Part shown: in pieces, positions 50,255-59,437 of the stretch
How the letters are laid out: every line of letters starts with the position of its first letter
How positions within the stretch are numbered: the first letter of the stretch is position 1
Assembly: GCF_005937885.2 (NCBI RefSeq)
Contig: NZ_CP042176.1
Span: forward strand, 744,001-808,000
Origin: Bradyrhizobium sp. KBS0727
Lineage (GTDB): Bacteria; Pseudomonadota; Alphaproteobacteria; Rhizobiales; Xanthobacteraceae
DNA: 64,000 bases
Reading direction: 5' to 3'
Program-made: the position numbers and the translations under genes
Notes under the pieces: model-generated
Told to the model about the DNA's origin: nothing
What the model saw: the letters and a program-made list of their open reading frames with translations, nothing else
Databases searched by the model: none

Positions 50255-51649
50255 ATGCACGGACTTTTCAGGTGGAGTAGCAAATGGTGGCCGGGGGTGA
50301 TTCCGCTGGTCGTCTTTTGGGCTATCGCGGCCTGGACCAGCACCGAACCGCTGGAAGCCGATCTGGTGCAGCGTTCGACCGCCGCACTGAAGGATACCGT
50401 GCTCGACAAGACGCGCATCGCGGTCGAAGGCCGCGACGTGACGTTCGCGGCGGATGCGTTTTCGGAAGACGGCCGTCAGAGCGCGGTTGCTTCGGTGGAA
50501 GCCGTACCGGGCGTGCGACTCGTCAATGACGAAACCCGTCTCGTTCCCGAAGCCAAGCCGTTCGTCTGGTCGGCCGAGCGCGACGTCGTCCGGGTGACGC
50601 TGTCGGGCAGTTCGCCGCTGCCGGCGATCAAGGGCAAGCTGACGGAGGCCGCGCGCGCCAATCTCGGCGGCGTCGAGGTCGTCGACCGCATGAACCTGTC
50701 GCGCGGCGCGCCACAGCGTTTCGACAACGCTGCGCTGTTGCTGCTCGACCAGATCGGCAAGTTGAAGGACGGCAAGATCACGCTGTCGGATACCAAGGTC
50801 AGCCTGTCGGGCATGGCGCGCGATCTCGGCGGCAGGGAAGCGATATCAGCCGCGCTGAAAAATCTTCCCGAAGGGTTTTCGGTGGCGGCCAACGACGTCA
50901 AGGCGCCGCCTTATATCTTCCAGGCCTACAAGGATCCGGTGGCGGTGACGCTGACGCTGACCGGCTACGTGCCCGACAACAATGTCCATGCGGCGCTGGT
51001 GGCGGCGGCGGGACGCAAGTTCTTCAGCGAAAAGGTGGTCGACAATCTCAAGGCGAGCGTCGGCGCACCGGCCGGATTCGCCAATGCGGTGGTGCCCGCG
51101 CTGGGCGCGCTGTCGCGGCTGTCGACCGGCACGCTGGTGGTCAGCGACCGCGAGGTGAAGCTGTCGGGCGACGCGCTGTATGAAGCCGCCGCCAACCAGA
51201 TCCGCGCCGGCCTCGGCAAGGATTTCCCGCAAGGTTGGCAGTTCAAGCCGGAAATCTCGGTCAAGCCGGCCGCGGCGCCGGTCGACGCCACCGTCTGCCA
51301 GCAACTGTTCGCCGAATTGCTCGGCAAGGCCCGGATCCGGTTTGAATCGGGCAAGGCCGATATCGTGGCGGATTCCGCCGGACTGCTCGATCGCCTGATC
51401 GAAACCGCGCTACGCTGCCCGAACGCCAATATAGAGATTGCCGGACATACCGATACCGATGGCGACGAAGCGGCCAACCAGACGCTGTCGGAGAAGCGGG
51501 CGCAGGCGGTCACCGATTATCTGGTCAAAGCGGGGCTGGCGGCGAACCGTTTCATGCCGGTCGGCTATGGCTCGACGCAGCCGATTGCCGGCAATGATAC
51601 TGAGGACGGCAAGGCGCAGAACCGCCGCATCGATTTCGTGGTGAGGTGA
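50255..51649 (+). CDS. OmpA-family envelope protein with BON-like repeats
   Basis: 464 residues from the ATG at 50255 (AGGA upstream). One N-terminal transmembrane anchor (WWPGVIPLVVFWAIAAWTS, ~10-28) precedes about 300 residues of BON-like repeats (e.g. AALKDTVLDKTRIAVEGRDV; TLTLTGYVPDN; KVSLSGMARDL). A C-terminal OmpA domain (about 355-464) has the peptidoglycan-binding HTDTDGDEAANQTLSEKRA with Asp and Arg in place. The layout resembles mycobacterial ArfA/OmpATb, not a beta-barrel OmpA. It probably tethers the inner membrane to peptidoglycan. A small membrane protein gene follows with a near-overlap. Confidence 0.83.
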   Translation: MHGLFRWSSKWWPGVIPLVVFWAIAAWTSTEPLEADLVQRSTAALKDTVLDKTRIAVEGRDVTFAADAFSEDGRQSAVASVEAVPGVRLVNDETRLVPEAKPFVWSAERDVVRVTLSGSSPLPAIKGKLTEAARANLGGVEVVDRMNLSRGAPQRFDNAALLLLDQIGKLKDGKITLSDTKVSLSGMARDLGGREAISAALKNLPEGFSVAANDVKAPPYIFQAYKDPVAVTLTLTGYVPDNNVHAALVAAAGRKFFSEKVVDNLKASVGAPAGFANAVVPALGALSRLSTGTLVVSDREVKLSGDALYEAAANQIRAGLGKDFPQGWQFKPEISVKPAAAPVDATVCQQLFAELLGKARIRFESGKADIVADSAGLLDRLIETALRCPNANIEIAGHTDTDGDEAANQTLSEKRAQAVTDYLVKAGLAANRFMPVGYGSTQPIAGNDTEDGKAQNRRIDFVVR

Positions 51650-51651
51650 GC

Positions 51652-51948
51652 ATGGCCTATCTGGCGACATTCTATTGGGGCTGGTTGCTGGGTTCAGTGC
51701 TGCTCGGGCTCGCAATGGGCTGGATTTCCGTGGTTCAGCACGGCGACGGCGTTCCCCGGAAATGGTGTTGGGCGCTGGCGGCCCTGGCGGTGGCGCTGGT
51801 TGCAGCGGCGCTTACACGGGTCGTTCCCGGCCGTTTCGGCTACTGGCTCGACCTCGGGCTGATCATGTTCGCGCTTTATCTCTGCGGTTGCGCGGTGGGC
51901 TCATGGCTGCGCGACTGGGTAGTTTCGCGCAGCCAGCCTGCGGCCTGA
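51652..51948 (+). CDS. Small membrane protein (98 aa) linked to the OmpA-like gene
   Basis: About 98 residues with three hydrophobic segments (TFYWGWLLGSVLLGLAMGW; WALAALAVALVAAALT; LDLGLIMFALYLCGCAVG). A GTG at 51646 overlaps the upstream stop (GTGA) and is an alternative start. No family recognised. Close coupling to the OmpA/BON gene suggests a membrane partner, much as small membrane proteins accompany ArfA. Confidence 0.7.
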   Translation: MAYLATFYWGWLLGSVLLGLAMGWISVVQHGDGVPRKWCWALAALAVALVAAALTRVVPGRFGYWLDLGLIMFALYLCGCAVGSWLRDWVVSRSQPAA

Positions 51949-51985
51949 CCCATCCGTCACCGGTTTGTCCCTGTCGCGTCGGCGG

Positions 51986-52003
51986 CCCCAAGCCCGTTTG
52001 GGG
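51986..52003 (+). terminator. Hairpin after the OmpA-like operon
   Basis: CCCCAA (51986-51991) and TTGGGG (51998-52003) in a G-rich context, followed by a short TTAATT. A possible terminator for the two-gene unit. Confidence 0.4.
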
Positions 52004-52064
52004 GGCGTTAATTGCAGCAAAACTGTGCTTCCATTGTCATCGACGACCCCTAATATGTTGAAGA

Positions 52065-52114
52065 AGCGCGTTTTATCGTCGTCTTGCGAATTCCACTTCG
52101 GCTCAAAACGCGCT
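52065..52114. repeat. Inverted repeat upstream of the LPG-synthase-like gene
   Basis: AGCGCGTTTT (52065-52074) and AAAACGCGCT (52105-52114), perfect over 10 bp with a 30-base loop. It lies about 80 bp before the start at 52195. It could be an mRNA leader hairpin or a remnant of a repeat family. Confidence 0.45.
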
Positions 52115-52194
52115 ACCAGAGGGTTCAGGGAGCAGCGTAGCGTCGGCGGGGTCTCACCGTTGCCGTCGTCGCCGGATCGCAATTCGAGGTCTAG

Positions 52195-53250
52195 ATGCTG
52201 GAAGCAATACGCAGGGCGATCTCGTTTCTGCGCCAGAAGCAAGTCCTGCATAAACTCGGGGTTGTGATCAGCATCGCGGTCATCGGGATCGCTTGTTACG
52301 TGCTCTATCACATGCTGCGCGGCATCGACTCCAACGAGGTGATCGAGGCCATCAAGAGCACGGAGCCGCGCCAGATATGGCTGGCGGCCCTGTTCGTGGC
52401 GGCGGGCTATTTCACGCTGACGTTTTACGACTGGTTCGCGGTGCGCGCGATCGGCCACGGCAACATCCCCTACCGCGTCAACGCGCTGGCCGCCTTCACC
52501 TCCTATTCGATCGGCCATAACGTCGGCGCCAGCGTCTTCACCGGCGGCGCGGTCCGCTACCGGATCTATTCGGCTTGGGGCCTGAACGCGATCGACGTTG
52601 CCAAGATCTGCTTCCTCGCCGGCCTGACGTTCTGGCTCGGCAACGCCGCGGTGCTGGGACTGGGCATCGCCTACCATCCGGAAGCCGCCGCCTCGATCGA
52701 CCAGCTGCCGCCCTGGCTCAACCGCGTCGCAGCGTTCGCGATCATCGTGGCCCTGGTGGGATACGTGGTCTGGGTCTGGACCCAGCCGCGCGGCGTCGGC
52801 CGCGGACCGTGGACCGTGACGCTGCCGGGCGGCCCGCTGACCTTGCTGCAGATCGTGATCGGCATCGTCGATCTCGGGTTCTGCGCGCTGGCGATGTATG
52901 TGCTGGTGCCGGACGAGCCCAATCTCGGCTTCGTCGTCGTCGCCGTCATTTTCGTCTCGGCGACGCTGTTGGGCTTTGCCAGCCATTCGCCCGGGGGGCT
53001 CGGGGTGTTCGACGCCGCCATGCTGGTCGGCCTGTGGCAGATGGACCGGGAAGACCTGCTCGCCGGGATGCTGTTGTTCCGGGTGCTCTATTATATTGCG
53101 CCTTTCATCATATCTGTAATCTTGCTGACGCTTCGGGAGGTTATCATCGGCGCGCGACTCAAGCGGCTGCGCCAGATGACGCCTGGCCCGGCCGCCGAGC
53201 CGAGGCATGAGGCGGTCTATGTGCGCGAACGCGGCGACTCCGGCGCCTGA
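52195..53250 (+). CDS. Lysylphosphatidylglycerol-synthase-like (UPF0104) membrane protein
   Basis: A 351-residue polytopic protein with eight or so helices: LGVVISIAVIGIACYVLYHML, SYSIGHNVGASVFTGGAVRYR, VFVSATLLGFASHSPGGLGVFDAAML, and LLFRVLYYIAPF. These fit the flippase-like half of MprF/LPG synthase, without the C-terminal aminoacyl-transferase domain. It is probably a lipid or glycolipid translocase; no lysyl transfer should be expected from this protein alone. The C-terminal tail is basic then Pro/Glu-rich. The stop codon overlaps a family-E repeat. Confidence 0.83.
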   Translation: MLEAIRRAISFLRQKQVLHKLGVVISIAVIGIACYVLYHMLRGIDSNEVIEAIKSTEPRQIWLAALFVAAGYFTLTFYDWFAVRAIGHGNIPYRVNALAAFTSYSIGHNVGASVFTGGAVRYRIYSAWGLNAIDVAKICFLAGLTFWLGNAAVLGLGIAYHPEAAASIDQLPPWLNRVAAFAIIVALVGYVVWVWTQPRGVGRGPWTVTLPGGPLTLLQIVIGIVDLGFCALAMYVLVPDEPNLGFVVVAVIFVSATLLGFASHSPGGLGVFDAAMLVGLWQMDREDLLAGMLLFRVLYYIAPFIISVILLTLREVIIGARLKRLRQMTPGPAAEPRHEAVYVRERGDSGA

Positions 53251-53304
53251 AGACGCGGCCCGTTTTCGAGCGAAGCGGGCACCGGTTCGCGTGAAGCGTC
53301 TTCA
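53248..53304. repeat. Palindromic intergenic repeat (family E, copy 2)
   Basis: Outer arms TGAAGACGC (53248-53256) and GCGTCTTCA (53296-53304) around the conserved core CGAAGCGGGCACCGGTTCGC. The core matches the copy at 10913-10983 while the outer arms differ and remain complementary. The left arm includes the stop codon of the preceding gene. Confidence 0.7.
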
Positions 53305-53315
53305 AACAAAGCGCT

Positions 53316-53344
53316 TCTTTAAATCGAGCGCTCTTTAAATCGAG
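53316..53344. repeat. Short tandem repeat upstream of phoR
   Basis: TCTTTAAATCGAG occurs at 53316-53328 and again at 53332-53344, a period of 16 bp. It sits 24 bp before the phoR start. It may be a duplication or a paired protein-binding site. Confidence 0.6.
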
Positions 53345-53367
53345 ACTGAGGGAAGAAAGCCGGCGCT

Positions 53368-54669
53368 ATGGCGATAGACGATTCCTCCTCATCCACCTTC
53401 TTTGCGCCGTGGCCGGACCGCCTGCGCCATGCGGCCATTATTCTGCTGGTCGCGGCCATTGCGCTTTCGGTGCTGGTGGTGTTGGCCGAGCTCTCGGCGG
53501 CGCGCGCCGCTGCGGTGTTCCTCTGCATCGCGGCCGCAGCCCTGGTGCCGTGGCGGCTGCATAACGCGGTCGCCTCTCGCGAGGATGTCCGCGGCGTCAA
53601 TCCGGTCGAGGCCGCTGCCGTCAGCGCCGTGGTGGCCGGGATGCCGGATCCGGCCGTGCTGCTCGACCGCGCCGGCCGCGTGCTGCATCTCAACGCCGCG
53701 GCCGCCCAGCTCGCGCCGGCGCTGCGCAAGAACGAACTGGCCCAGTTCGCGCTGCGCTCGCCCGAGATCATCACTGCGCTGCGCGAGGCGATCGCGACCA
53801 CCGAGCCGCGCCGGGCGACCTATCTCGACCACGTGCCGGTCGATCGCTGGATGGAGCTGATCATCACGCCGGTGCCGGTTCCGACGCTGTTCGGCGGCAC
53901 CGACAAATGCATGCTGATGACCTTCCACGACCAGACGCCGCTGCGGCGGGTCGAGGAAATGCGCGCCGATTTCGTTGCCAATGCCAGCCACGAGCTGCGC
54001 ACGCCGCTGGCCGCGCTGTCGGGCTTCATCGATACGCTGCAGGGGCCGGCCAAGGATGACGCCAAGGCGCGCGAGCGCTTCCTCGGCATCATGCACGCGC
54101 AGGCGACGCGGATGGCGCGGCTGATCGACGACCTGCTGTCGCTGTCGCGGGTCGAGTTGTCGGCCCATGTCCGACCCGACACCTCGGTCGATCTGGTGCC
54201 GATCATCCGCCAGGTCGCCGACGGGCTGGAGCCGCTGGCGCGCGAACGCCAGGTCGCGATCGAGATCGACCTGCCGGAGCCGCCGGTGACGATCGCCGGC
54301 GACCGCGAGGAGCTGCTGCGGCTGTTCGAAAACCTGATCGAGAACGCGCTGAAATACGGCGCGTCGGGCGGCCGGGTGATCGTTTCCCTGGTCCGGGCGA
54401 ATTCCGGCGAGGGCGCGCCGGAAGTGCGCGTGCTGGTGCGCGATTTCGGCCCCGGCATTGCGCCGGAACACCTGCCGCGGCTGACCGAGCGCTTCTACCG
54501 GGTCGATGTCGGCGACAGCCGCGCGCAGGGTGGAACCGGGCTCGGTTTATCGCTGGTGAAACATATTGTTAACCGCCATCGCGGCCGGCTTTTGATCGAA
54601 AGCGTGCCCAAAAACGGCGCCACCTTTACCGCCTGTTTTCCCCAGGCGAAGACCCCGGCGCCGGTATAA
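53368..54669 (+). CDS. phoR: Phosphate regulon sensor histidine kinase
   Basis: 433 residues. Two N-terminal membrane helices (~20-40 and ~46-62) with almost no periplasmic loop, a PAS domain (~80-190), HisKA with H208 (DFVANASHELRTPLAALSG), and a HATPase domain (LFENLIENALKYGASGG; GTGLGLSLVKHIV). The short loop fits PhoR, which senses phosphate through the Pst/PhoU complex rather than directly. It heads the cluster phoR-pstSCAB-phoU-phoB, with PhoB at the far end. Confidence 0.93.
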   Translation: MAIDDSSSSTFFAPWPDRLRHAAIILLVAAIALSVLVVLAELSAARAAAVFLCIAAAALVPWRLHNAVASREDVRGVNPVEAAAVSAVVAGMPDPAVLLDRAGRVLHLNAAAAQLAPALRKNELAQFALRSPEIITALREAIATTEPRRATYLDHVPVDRWMELIITPVPVPTLFGGTDKCMLMTFHDQTPLRRVEEMRADFVANASHELRTPLAALSGFIDTLQGPAKDDAKARERFLGIMHAQATRMARLIDDLLSLSRVELSAHVRPDTSVDLVPIIRQVADGLEPLARERQVAIEIDLPEPPVTIAGDREELLRLFENLIENALKYGASGGRVIVSLVRANSGEGAPEVRVLVRDFGPGIAPEHLPRLTERFYRVDVGDSRAQGGTGLGLSLVKHIVNRHRGRLLIESVPKNGATFTACFPQAKTPAPV

Positions 54670-54672
54670 ATA

Positions 54673-54692
54673 CAAGCGATTTCAATCGCTTG
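54673..54692 (+). terminator. Hairpin between phoR and pstS
   Basis: CAAGCGATT (54673-54681), TC, AATCGCTTG (54684-54692): a perfect 9-bp stem with a 2-base loop starting 3 bases after the phoR stop. It is not followed by a U-run. It may attenuate read-through into pstS, which has its own Pho-box promoter. Confidence 0.45.
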
Positions 54693-54695
54693 TTG

Positions 54696-54713
54696 CTGTC
54701 ATCCAACTGTCAC
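54696..54713 (+). promoter_or_regulatory. Pho box upstream of pstS
   Basis: CTGTCAT (54696-54702), four bases, CTGTCAC (54707-54713): two direct repeats at the 11-bp spacing bound by PhoB. A weak -10-like TAAAAG lies at about 54724-54729, at the distance expected in a PhoB-activated promoter. The pstS start is at 54810. Confidence 0.85.
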
Positions 54714-54809
54714 CAAACCTTCGTAAAAGCTCTATCGACCGCACCTACACGGGCGGCGTGAGCGCGATCGGGCGTATCAGACGCTTCGCTCACCAGATGG
54801 AGACCAACC

Positions 54810-55820
54810 ATGAATTTCATCAAGACAATCGTCGCTGCCGGCCTGGTCGCCGCTTCGACGTCGGCCTTCGCGGCCGATATCACCGGCGCGGGCGCCACCT
54901 TCCCGTTTCCGATCTATTCGAAGTGGGCTGACGCCTACAAAAAGGAGACCGGCAACGGTCTGAACTACCAGTCGATCGGGTCCGGCGCCGGCATCAAGCA
55001 GATCCAGGCCAAGACCGTCACCTTCGGCGCCACCGACGCGCCGCTCAAGGCCGAAGTGCTCGAAAAGGACGGCCTGGTGCAGTGGCCGATGGTGATGGGC
55101 GCGATCGTCCCCGTCGTGAACCTCGAAGGCATCAAGCCGGGCGAGCTGGTGCTGTCAGGCGAAGTGCTCGGCGACATCTATCTCGGCAAGATCACCAAGT
55201 GGAACGACGTCGCGATTGCCAAGCTCAATCCGAGCCTGAAGCTGCCCGCCGACGCCATCACCGTGGTGCGCCGCTCCGACGGTTCGGGCACCACCTTCAA
55301 CTTCACCGACTATCTGTCGAAGTCGAACGCCGAGTGGAAGACCAAGGTCGGCTCCGGCACCGCGGTCGAATGGCCGGCGGGCGTCGGCGCCAAGGGCAAT
55401 GAAGGCGTTGCCGGCAATATCGGCCAGACCAAGAACGCGATCGGTTACGTCGAATATGCCTACGCCAAGCAGAACAAGCTGACCTACACCGCGCTGATCA
55501 ACAAGGGCGGCAAGACCGTGCAGCCGACCATCGCAGCGTTCCAGGCGGCCGCTTCCAACGCCGACTGGGCCAAGGCGCCCGGCTACTACGTGATCCTGAC
55601 CGACCAGCCCGGCGATACCTCCTGGCCGATCACGGCCGCGACCTTCATCCTGATGCACAAGGATGCGACCGACAAGGCAGCGTCCCAGGAAGCCATCAAG
55701 TTCTTCAAGTGGTCGTTCGAGAAGGGCGGCAAGATGGCTGAAGAGCTCGACTACATCCCGATGCCGGACTCGGTCGTCAAGCTGATCGAAAAGACCTGGT
55801 CGGCTGACATCAAGAGCTAA
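54810..55820 (+). CDS. pstS: Phosphate-binding protein PstS
   Basis: 336 residues with signal peptide [21 protein letters not shown], then the mature start [25 protein letters not shown]. Phosphate-contact segments are [26 protein letters not shown] and [18 protein letters not shown] precedes the ATG. It binds inorganic phosphate in the periplasm for PstCAB, and is the most strongly induced gene of the operon, being directly behind the Pho box. Confidence 0.96.
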   Translation: MNFIKTIVAAGLVAASTSAFAADITGAGATFPFPIYSKWADAYKKETGNGLNYQSIGSGAGIKQIQAKTVTFGATDAPLKAEVLEKDGLVQWPMVMGAIVPVVNLEGIKPGELVLSGEVLGDIYLGKITKWNDVAIAKLNPSLKLPADAITVVRRSDGSGTTFNFTDYLSKSNAEWKTKVGSGTAVEWPAGVGAKGNEGVAGNIGQTKNAIGYVEYAYAKQNKLTYTALINKGGKTVQPTIAAFQAAASNADWAKAPGYYVILTDQPGDTSWPITAATFILMHKDATDKAASQEAIKFFKWSFEKGGKMAEELDYIPMPDSVVKLIEKTWSADIKS

Positions 55821-55839
55821 AGTTCGCTCACACGACAAC

Positions 55840-55884
55840 GGGAGCTTGCTCCCTTCGTCCAACCCGGCGCCGTCCGGGTTGGAC
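55840..55884 (+). terminator. Two hairpins between pstS and pstC
   Basis: GGGAGC/GCTCCC (55840-55853) is followed by GTCCAACCCGG/CCGGGTTGGAC (55857-55884, 11-bp perfect stem, 6-base loop), 20 bp after the pstS stop. Without a U-tract they more likely protect the pstS message or cause partial stopping, so that pstS exceeds pstCAB. The rest of the gap to 56001 holds no gene. Confidence 0.55.
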
Positions 55885-56000
55885 ATCCCCTCCTGGCGGG
55901 CGGGGCGAGAACCAAAACCAAGAACAATTTGCTGCCGAACCGGCTGCGAAACCCATGGACCGGATTTCGGATTGTTGGGTTATAAGTACAGGGGATTGGC

Positions 56001-57002
56001 GTGGCAGACATGGCGGTTCAAGGCGACGTAATGGAAGCGGCTGCTGGACCTTACGATCGTGCCCGGGCCCTCAGCGCCTTCAAGTTCGGCGATATCACCT
56101 TCTACTGGATCACCCGCGCCTGCGCGATTTCGGTGCTCCTCATTCTCGGCGGCATCATCCTCTCCCTGATCGTGGGCGCCTGGCCCGCGATGAAGGAATA
56201 CGGTTTCGCCTTCCTGTACACCTCGCGTTGGGCGCCGTCCGCCGATCCGCCGGTGCTCGGCGCGCTCGGCCCGATCTACGGCACGCTGGTCACCTCCGTG
56301 ATCGCGATGATGATCGCGATCCCCGTCGGTCTCGGCATCGCGGTGTTCCTGACCGAGATCTGCCCGCTCTGGATGCGCCGCCCGATCGGGCTCGCCATCG
56401 AACTGCTCGCCGGCATTCCCTCCATCATCTACGGCATGTGGGGCTTCTTCGTGCTCGGCCCGTTCCTGGCCAACACGTTCCAGCCGTTCATGATCAAGAT
56501 CTTCGACGGCGTCCCCGTGCTGGGATCGATCTTCGCCGGTCCGCCGTCCTATCTCTCGCTATTCAACGCCGCGCTGATTCTCGCGATCATGGTGCTGCCG
56601 TTCATCACCTCGATCTCGGTCGACGTCTTCAAGACGGTGCCGCCGGTCTTGAAGGAAGCCGCCTATGGCGTCGGCTGCACCACCTGGGAAGTCGTCCGCA
56701 ACGTCGTCATCCCCTACACCAGGGTCGGCGTCATCGGCGGCATCATGCTGGCGCTCGGCCGCGCGCTCGGCGAGACCATGGCGGTCACCTTCATCATCGG
56801 CAATTCGTTCAAGATCTCGTCCTCGATCTTCGCGCCGGGCACCACGATCTCGGCGGCGATCGCCTCCGAATTCGCCGAGAGCGACGGGCTGCACCAGTCC
56901 GGGCTGATCCTGCTCGGCCTGCTGCTGTTTGTGCTGACCTTCTTCGTGCTCTCGGCCGCGCGGCTGATGCTGATGCGGCTGGAAAAGAAGGCGGGGAACT
57001 GA
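56001..57002 (+). CDS. pstC: Phosphate ABC permease PstC
   Basis: 333 residues starting with GTG (56001), with GGGGA 6 bases upstream; the ATG at 56010 would be too far from it. About six helices: [59 protein letters not shown]. The ATPase-docking loop is [18 protein letters not shown]. It forms the channel with PstA. Confidence 0.94.
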   Translation: MADMAVQGDVMEAAAGPYDRARALSAFKFGDITFYWITRACAISVLLILGGIILSLIVGAWPAMKEYGFAFLYTSRWAPSADPPVLGALGPIYGTLVTSVIAMMIAIPVGLGIAVFLTEICPLWMRRPIGLAIELLAGIPSIIYGMWGFFVLGPFLANTFQPFMIKIFDGVPVLGSIFAGPPSYLSLFNAALILAIMVLPFITSISVDVFKTVPPVLKEAAYGVGCTTWEVVRNVVIPYTRVGVIGGIMLALGRALGETMAVTFIIGNSFKISSSIFAPGTTISAAIASEFAESDGLHQSGLILLGLLLFVLTFFVLSAARLMLMRLEKKAGN

Positions 57003-57003
57003 G

Positions 57004-57849
57004 ATGAACCCGATTTACGCCTCCCGCCGCCGCTTCGACATCGTGGTCCGGGCGCTGTGCGTCGGCGCCGCTCTGTTCGGCGTCACCTGGCTCGCGCTGA
57101 TCCTGTTCACGCTGTTCTACAACGGCCTCGCCGGCATCAATTTCGCGGTGTTCTACCAGGACACGCCGCCGCCCGGATCGACCGAGGGCGGCCTGCGCAA
57201 CGCCATCGTCGGCTCGATCATCATGACCGTGATCGGGGTCGGCATCGGCGCGCCGCTCGGCCTGTTCGCCGGCACCTATCTGGCCGAATACGGCAAGCAC
57301 GACAAACTTACCTCGGTGATCCGCTTCATCAACGACATCCTGTTGAGCGCGCCATCGATCATCATCGGCCTGTTCGTCTATGGCGCCATCGTAGTCCCGA
57401 TGGGCGGCTTCTCGGCCTTTGCCGGCTGTCTGGCGCTCGCGGTGATCGTCATCCCCGTGGTGGTGCGCACCACCGAGGACATGCTGGGGCTGGTGCCCAA
57501 TCCCCTGCGTGAAGCGGCCTCGGCGCTCGGCCTGCCGCGTTCGCTGGTGATCCGCCGCATAGCCTACCGCGCCGCGCGCTCCGGCCTGATCACCGGCGTG
57601 CTGCTCGCCACCGCCCGCGTCGCCGGCGAAACCGCGCCGCTGCTGTTCACCGCCCTGTCGAACCAGTTCTTCAGCCTCAACCTGACTAAGACGATGGCGA
57701 ATCTTCCGGTCACCATCAACAATTTCGTGCAGAGCCCCTATGTCTACTGGAAGCAGCTCGCCTGGAGCGGCGCCCTGATCATCACGCTCACCGTGCTCGC
57801 CCTGAATATTGGCGCGCGAATTCTCGGCGCCGAGAGGACAACGAAATGA
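57004..57849 (+). CDS. pstA: Phosphate ABC permease PstA
   Basis: 281 residues; begins one base after the pstC stop. Helices include [22 protein letters not shown] and [21 protein letters not shown]. The docking loop is [20 protein letters not shown], and [15 protein letters not shown] is typical of PstA. Its 3' end overlaps pstB by 4 bases (ATGA). Confidence 0.94.
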   Translation: MNPIYASRRRFDIVVRALCVGAALFGVTWLALILFTLFYNGLAGINFAVFYQDTPPPGSTEGGLRNAIVGSIIMTVIGVGIGAPLGLFAGTYLAEYGKHDKLTSVIRFINDILLSAPSIIIGLFVYGAIVVPMGGFSAFAGCLALAVIVIPVVVRTTEDMLGLVPNPLREAASALGLPRSLVIRRIAYRAARSGLITGVLLATARVAGETAPLLFTALSNQFFSLNLTKTMANLPVTINNFVQSPYVYWKQLAWSGALIITLTVLALNIGARILGAERTTK

Positions 57850-58670
57850 ACGATCTTTCCGTATCCGTCAGCGTTCCCGGCGCCGGCGTGCCGTCGATGC
57901 CGCATCAGCCGGAAGCTTCGGCCAAGGTGACGGCGCGCGGCCTGAACTTTTACTACGGCGAGCACCACGCGCTGAAGAACATCAACCTCGCGCTCGGCAC
58001 CAACCGCGTCACCGCCTTCATCGGCCCGTCCGGCTGTGGCAAGTCGACCCTGCTGCGGATCTTCAACCGGATGTACGACCTCTATCCGGGCCAGAGGGCC
58101 ACCGGGCAGCTGATGCTCGACCAGACCAACATCCTCGACCCCAAGCTCGATCTCAACCTGCTGCGCGCCCGCGTCGGCATGGTGTTCCAGAAGCCGACGC
58201 CGTTCCCGATGACGATCTACGAGAACATTGCCTTCGGCATTCGCCTCTACGAGAAGATCTCCAAGTCCGAGATGGACGGCCGGGTCGAGAAGGCGCTGCG
58301 CGGCGGCGCGCTGTGGAACGAGGTCAAGGACAAGCTCAACGCCAGTGGCCTCAGCCTGTCCGGCGGCCAGCAGCAGCGGCTCTGCATCGCCCGCACGGTC
58401 GCGGTGCGGCCCGAGGTGATCCTGTTCGACGAGCCCTGTTCGGCGCTCGATCCGATCTCGACCGCCAAGGTCGAGGAACTGATCCAGGAACTGGCGGAGG
58501 ACTACACCATCGCCATCGTTACCCATAACATGCAGCAGGCGGCGCGCGTCTCCGACAAGACCGCCTTCATGTACCTCGGCGAGCTGGTCGAGTTCGATGA
58601 CACCAACAAGATATTCACCTCGCCGAGCGATCGACGAACCCAGGACTACATCACCGGCCGGTTCGGCTAG
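57846..58670 (+). CDS. pstB: Phosphate ABC ATPase PstB
   Basis: 274 residues with Walker A GPSGCGKS, PstB-specific [23 protein letters not shown], signature [17 protein letters not shown], Walker [16 protein letters not shown] and H-loop [14 protein letters not shown]. It energises phosphate import and, with PhoU, relays phosphate status to PhoR. Confidence 0.96.
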   Translation: MNDLSVSVSVPGAGVPSMPHQPEASAKVTARGLNFYYGEHHALKNINLALGTNRVTAFIGPSGCGKSTLLRIFNRMYDLYPGQRATGQLMLDQTNILDPKLDLNLLRARVGMVFQKPTPFPMTIYENIAFGIRLYEKISKSEMDGRVEKALRGGALWNEVKDKLNASGLSLSGGQQQRLCIARTVAVRPEVILFDEPCSALDPISTAKVEELIQELAEDYTIAIVTHNMQQAARVSDKTAFMYLGELVEFDDTNKIFTSPSDRRTQDYITGRFG

Positions 58671-58692
58671 CTTGATCCGGAGGAGATAACAC

Positions 58693-59409
58693 ATGGCTTC
58701 TGAACACACCGCCAAGGCGTTCGACAGCGATCTGCAGGAACTGACCCGCCTGGTCGCGGAAATGGGCGGCCTCGCCGAACGCATGATCACCGAATCCGTC
58801 GATGCGCTGGTTCGCCGCGACATCGCGCTCGGCAACCGCGTCGTCGCCTCCGACGCCGAGATCGACCGCCTGCAGCACATCATCGAGGAACGCGCGGTGC
58901 TGACCATCGCGCGGCGCCAGCCGATGGCGATCGACCTGCGCGAGATCGTCGGCGCCATGCGCGTTGCCACCGATCTCGAACGGATCGGCGACCTCGCCAA
59001 GAACATGGGCAAGCGGGTCGCGGCGCTGGAGAACGATTTCCAGCCGCTGAAGCTGATCCGCGGCCTCGAGCACATGACCGACCTGGTGCAGTCGCAGGTC
59101 AAGTCGGTGCTGGACGCCTATGCCGCGCACGACCTGCCGGCGGCGATGGCGGTCTGGAAGGGCGACGAGGAAGTCGACGCCATCTGCACCTCGCTGTTCC
59201 GCGAACTCTTGACCTATATGATGGAAGATCCGCGCAACATCTCGTTCTGCATTCACCTGATGTTCTGCGCCAAGAATATCGAGCGGATCGGCGACCACGC
59301 CACTAACATTGCCGAAACCGTATTCTACATGATCGAGGGTCAGCAGATTCTCGACAAGCGCCCGAAGGGCGACATGACGACGTTCGCCACGACAGTACCC
59401 GGTAACTGA
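58693..59409 (+). CDS. phoU: Phosphate signalling regulator PhoU
   Basis: 238 residues, all helical, with two repeated three-helix bundles. Metal-binding E/DxxxD motifs are seen in RVATDLERIGDLAKN (first half) and CAKNIERIGDHATNIAE (second half). GGAGG precedes the ATG. It restrains PhoR kinase activity and Pst transport when phosphate is plentiful. It lies between pstB and phoB in the usual order. Confidence 0.95.
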   Translation: MASEHTAKAFDSDLQELTRLVAEMGGLAERMITESVDALVRRDIALGNRVVASDAEIDRLQHIIEERAVLTIARRQPMAIDLREIVGAMRVATDLERIGDLAKNMGKRVAALENDFQPLKLIRGLEHMTDLVQSQVKSVLDAYAAHDLPAAMAVWKGDEEVDAICTSLFRELLTYMMEDPRNISFCIHLMFCAKNIERIGDHATNIAETVFYMIEGQQILDKRPKGDMTTFATTVPGN

Positions 59410-59437
59410 CGCGTCGAAACCAAGGGAAGCAGAATCG

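Noticed and set aside
53368..54669. A generic histidine kinase unrelated to phosphate
   Set aside because: The PAS domain, lack of a periplasmic loop and position ahead of a Pho box, pstSCAB, phoU and phoB make PhoR the clear choice.
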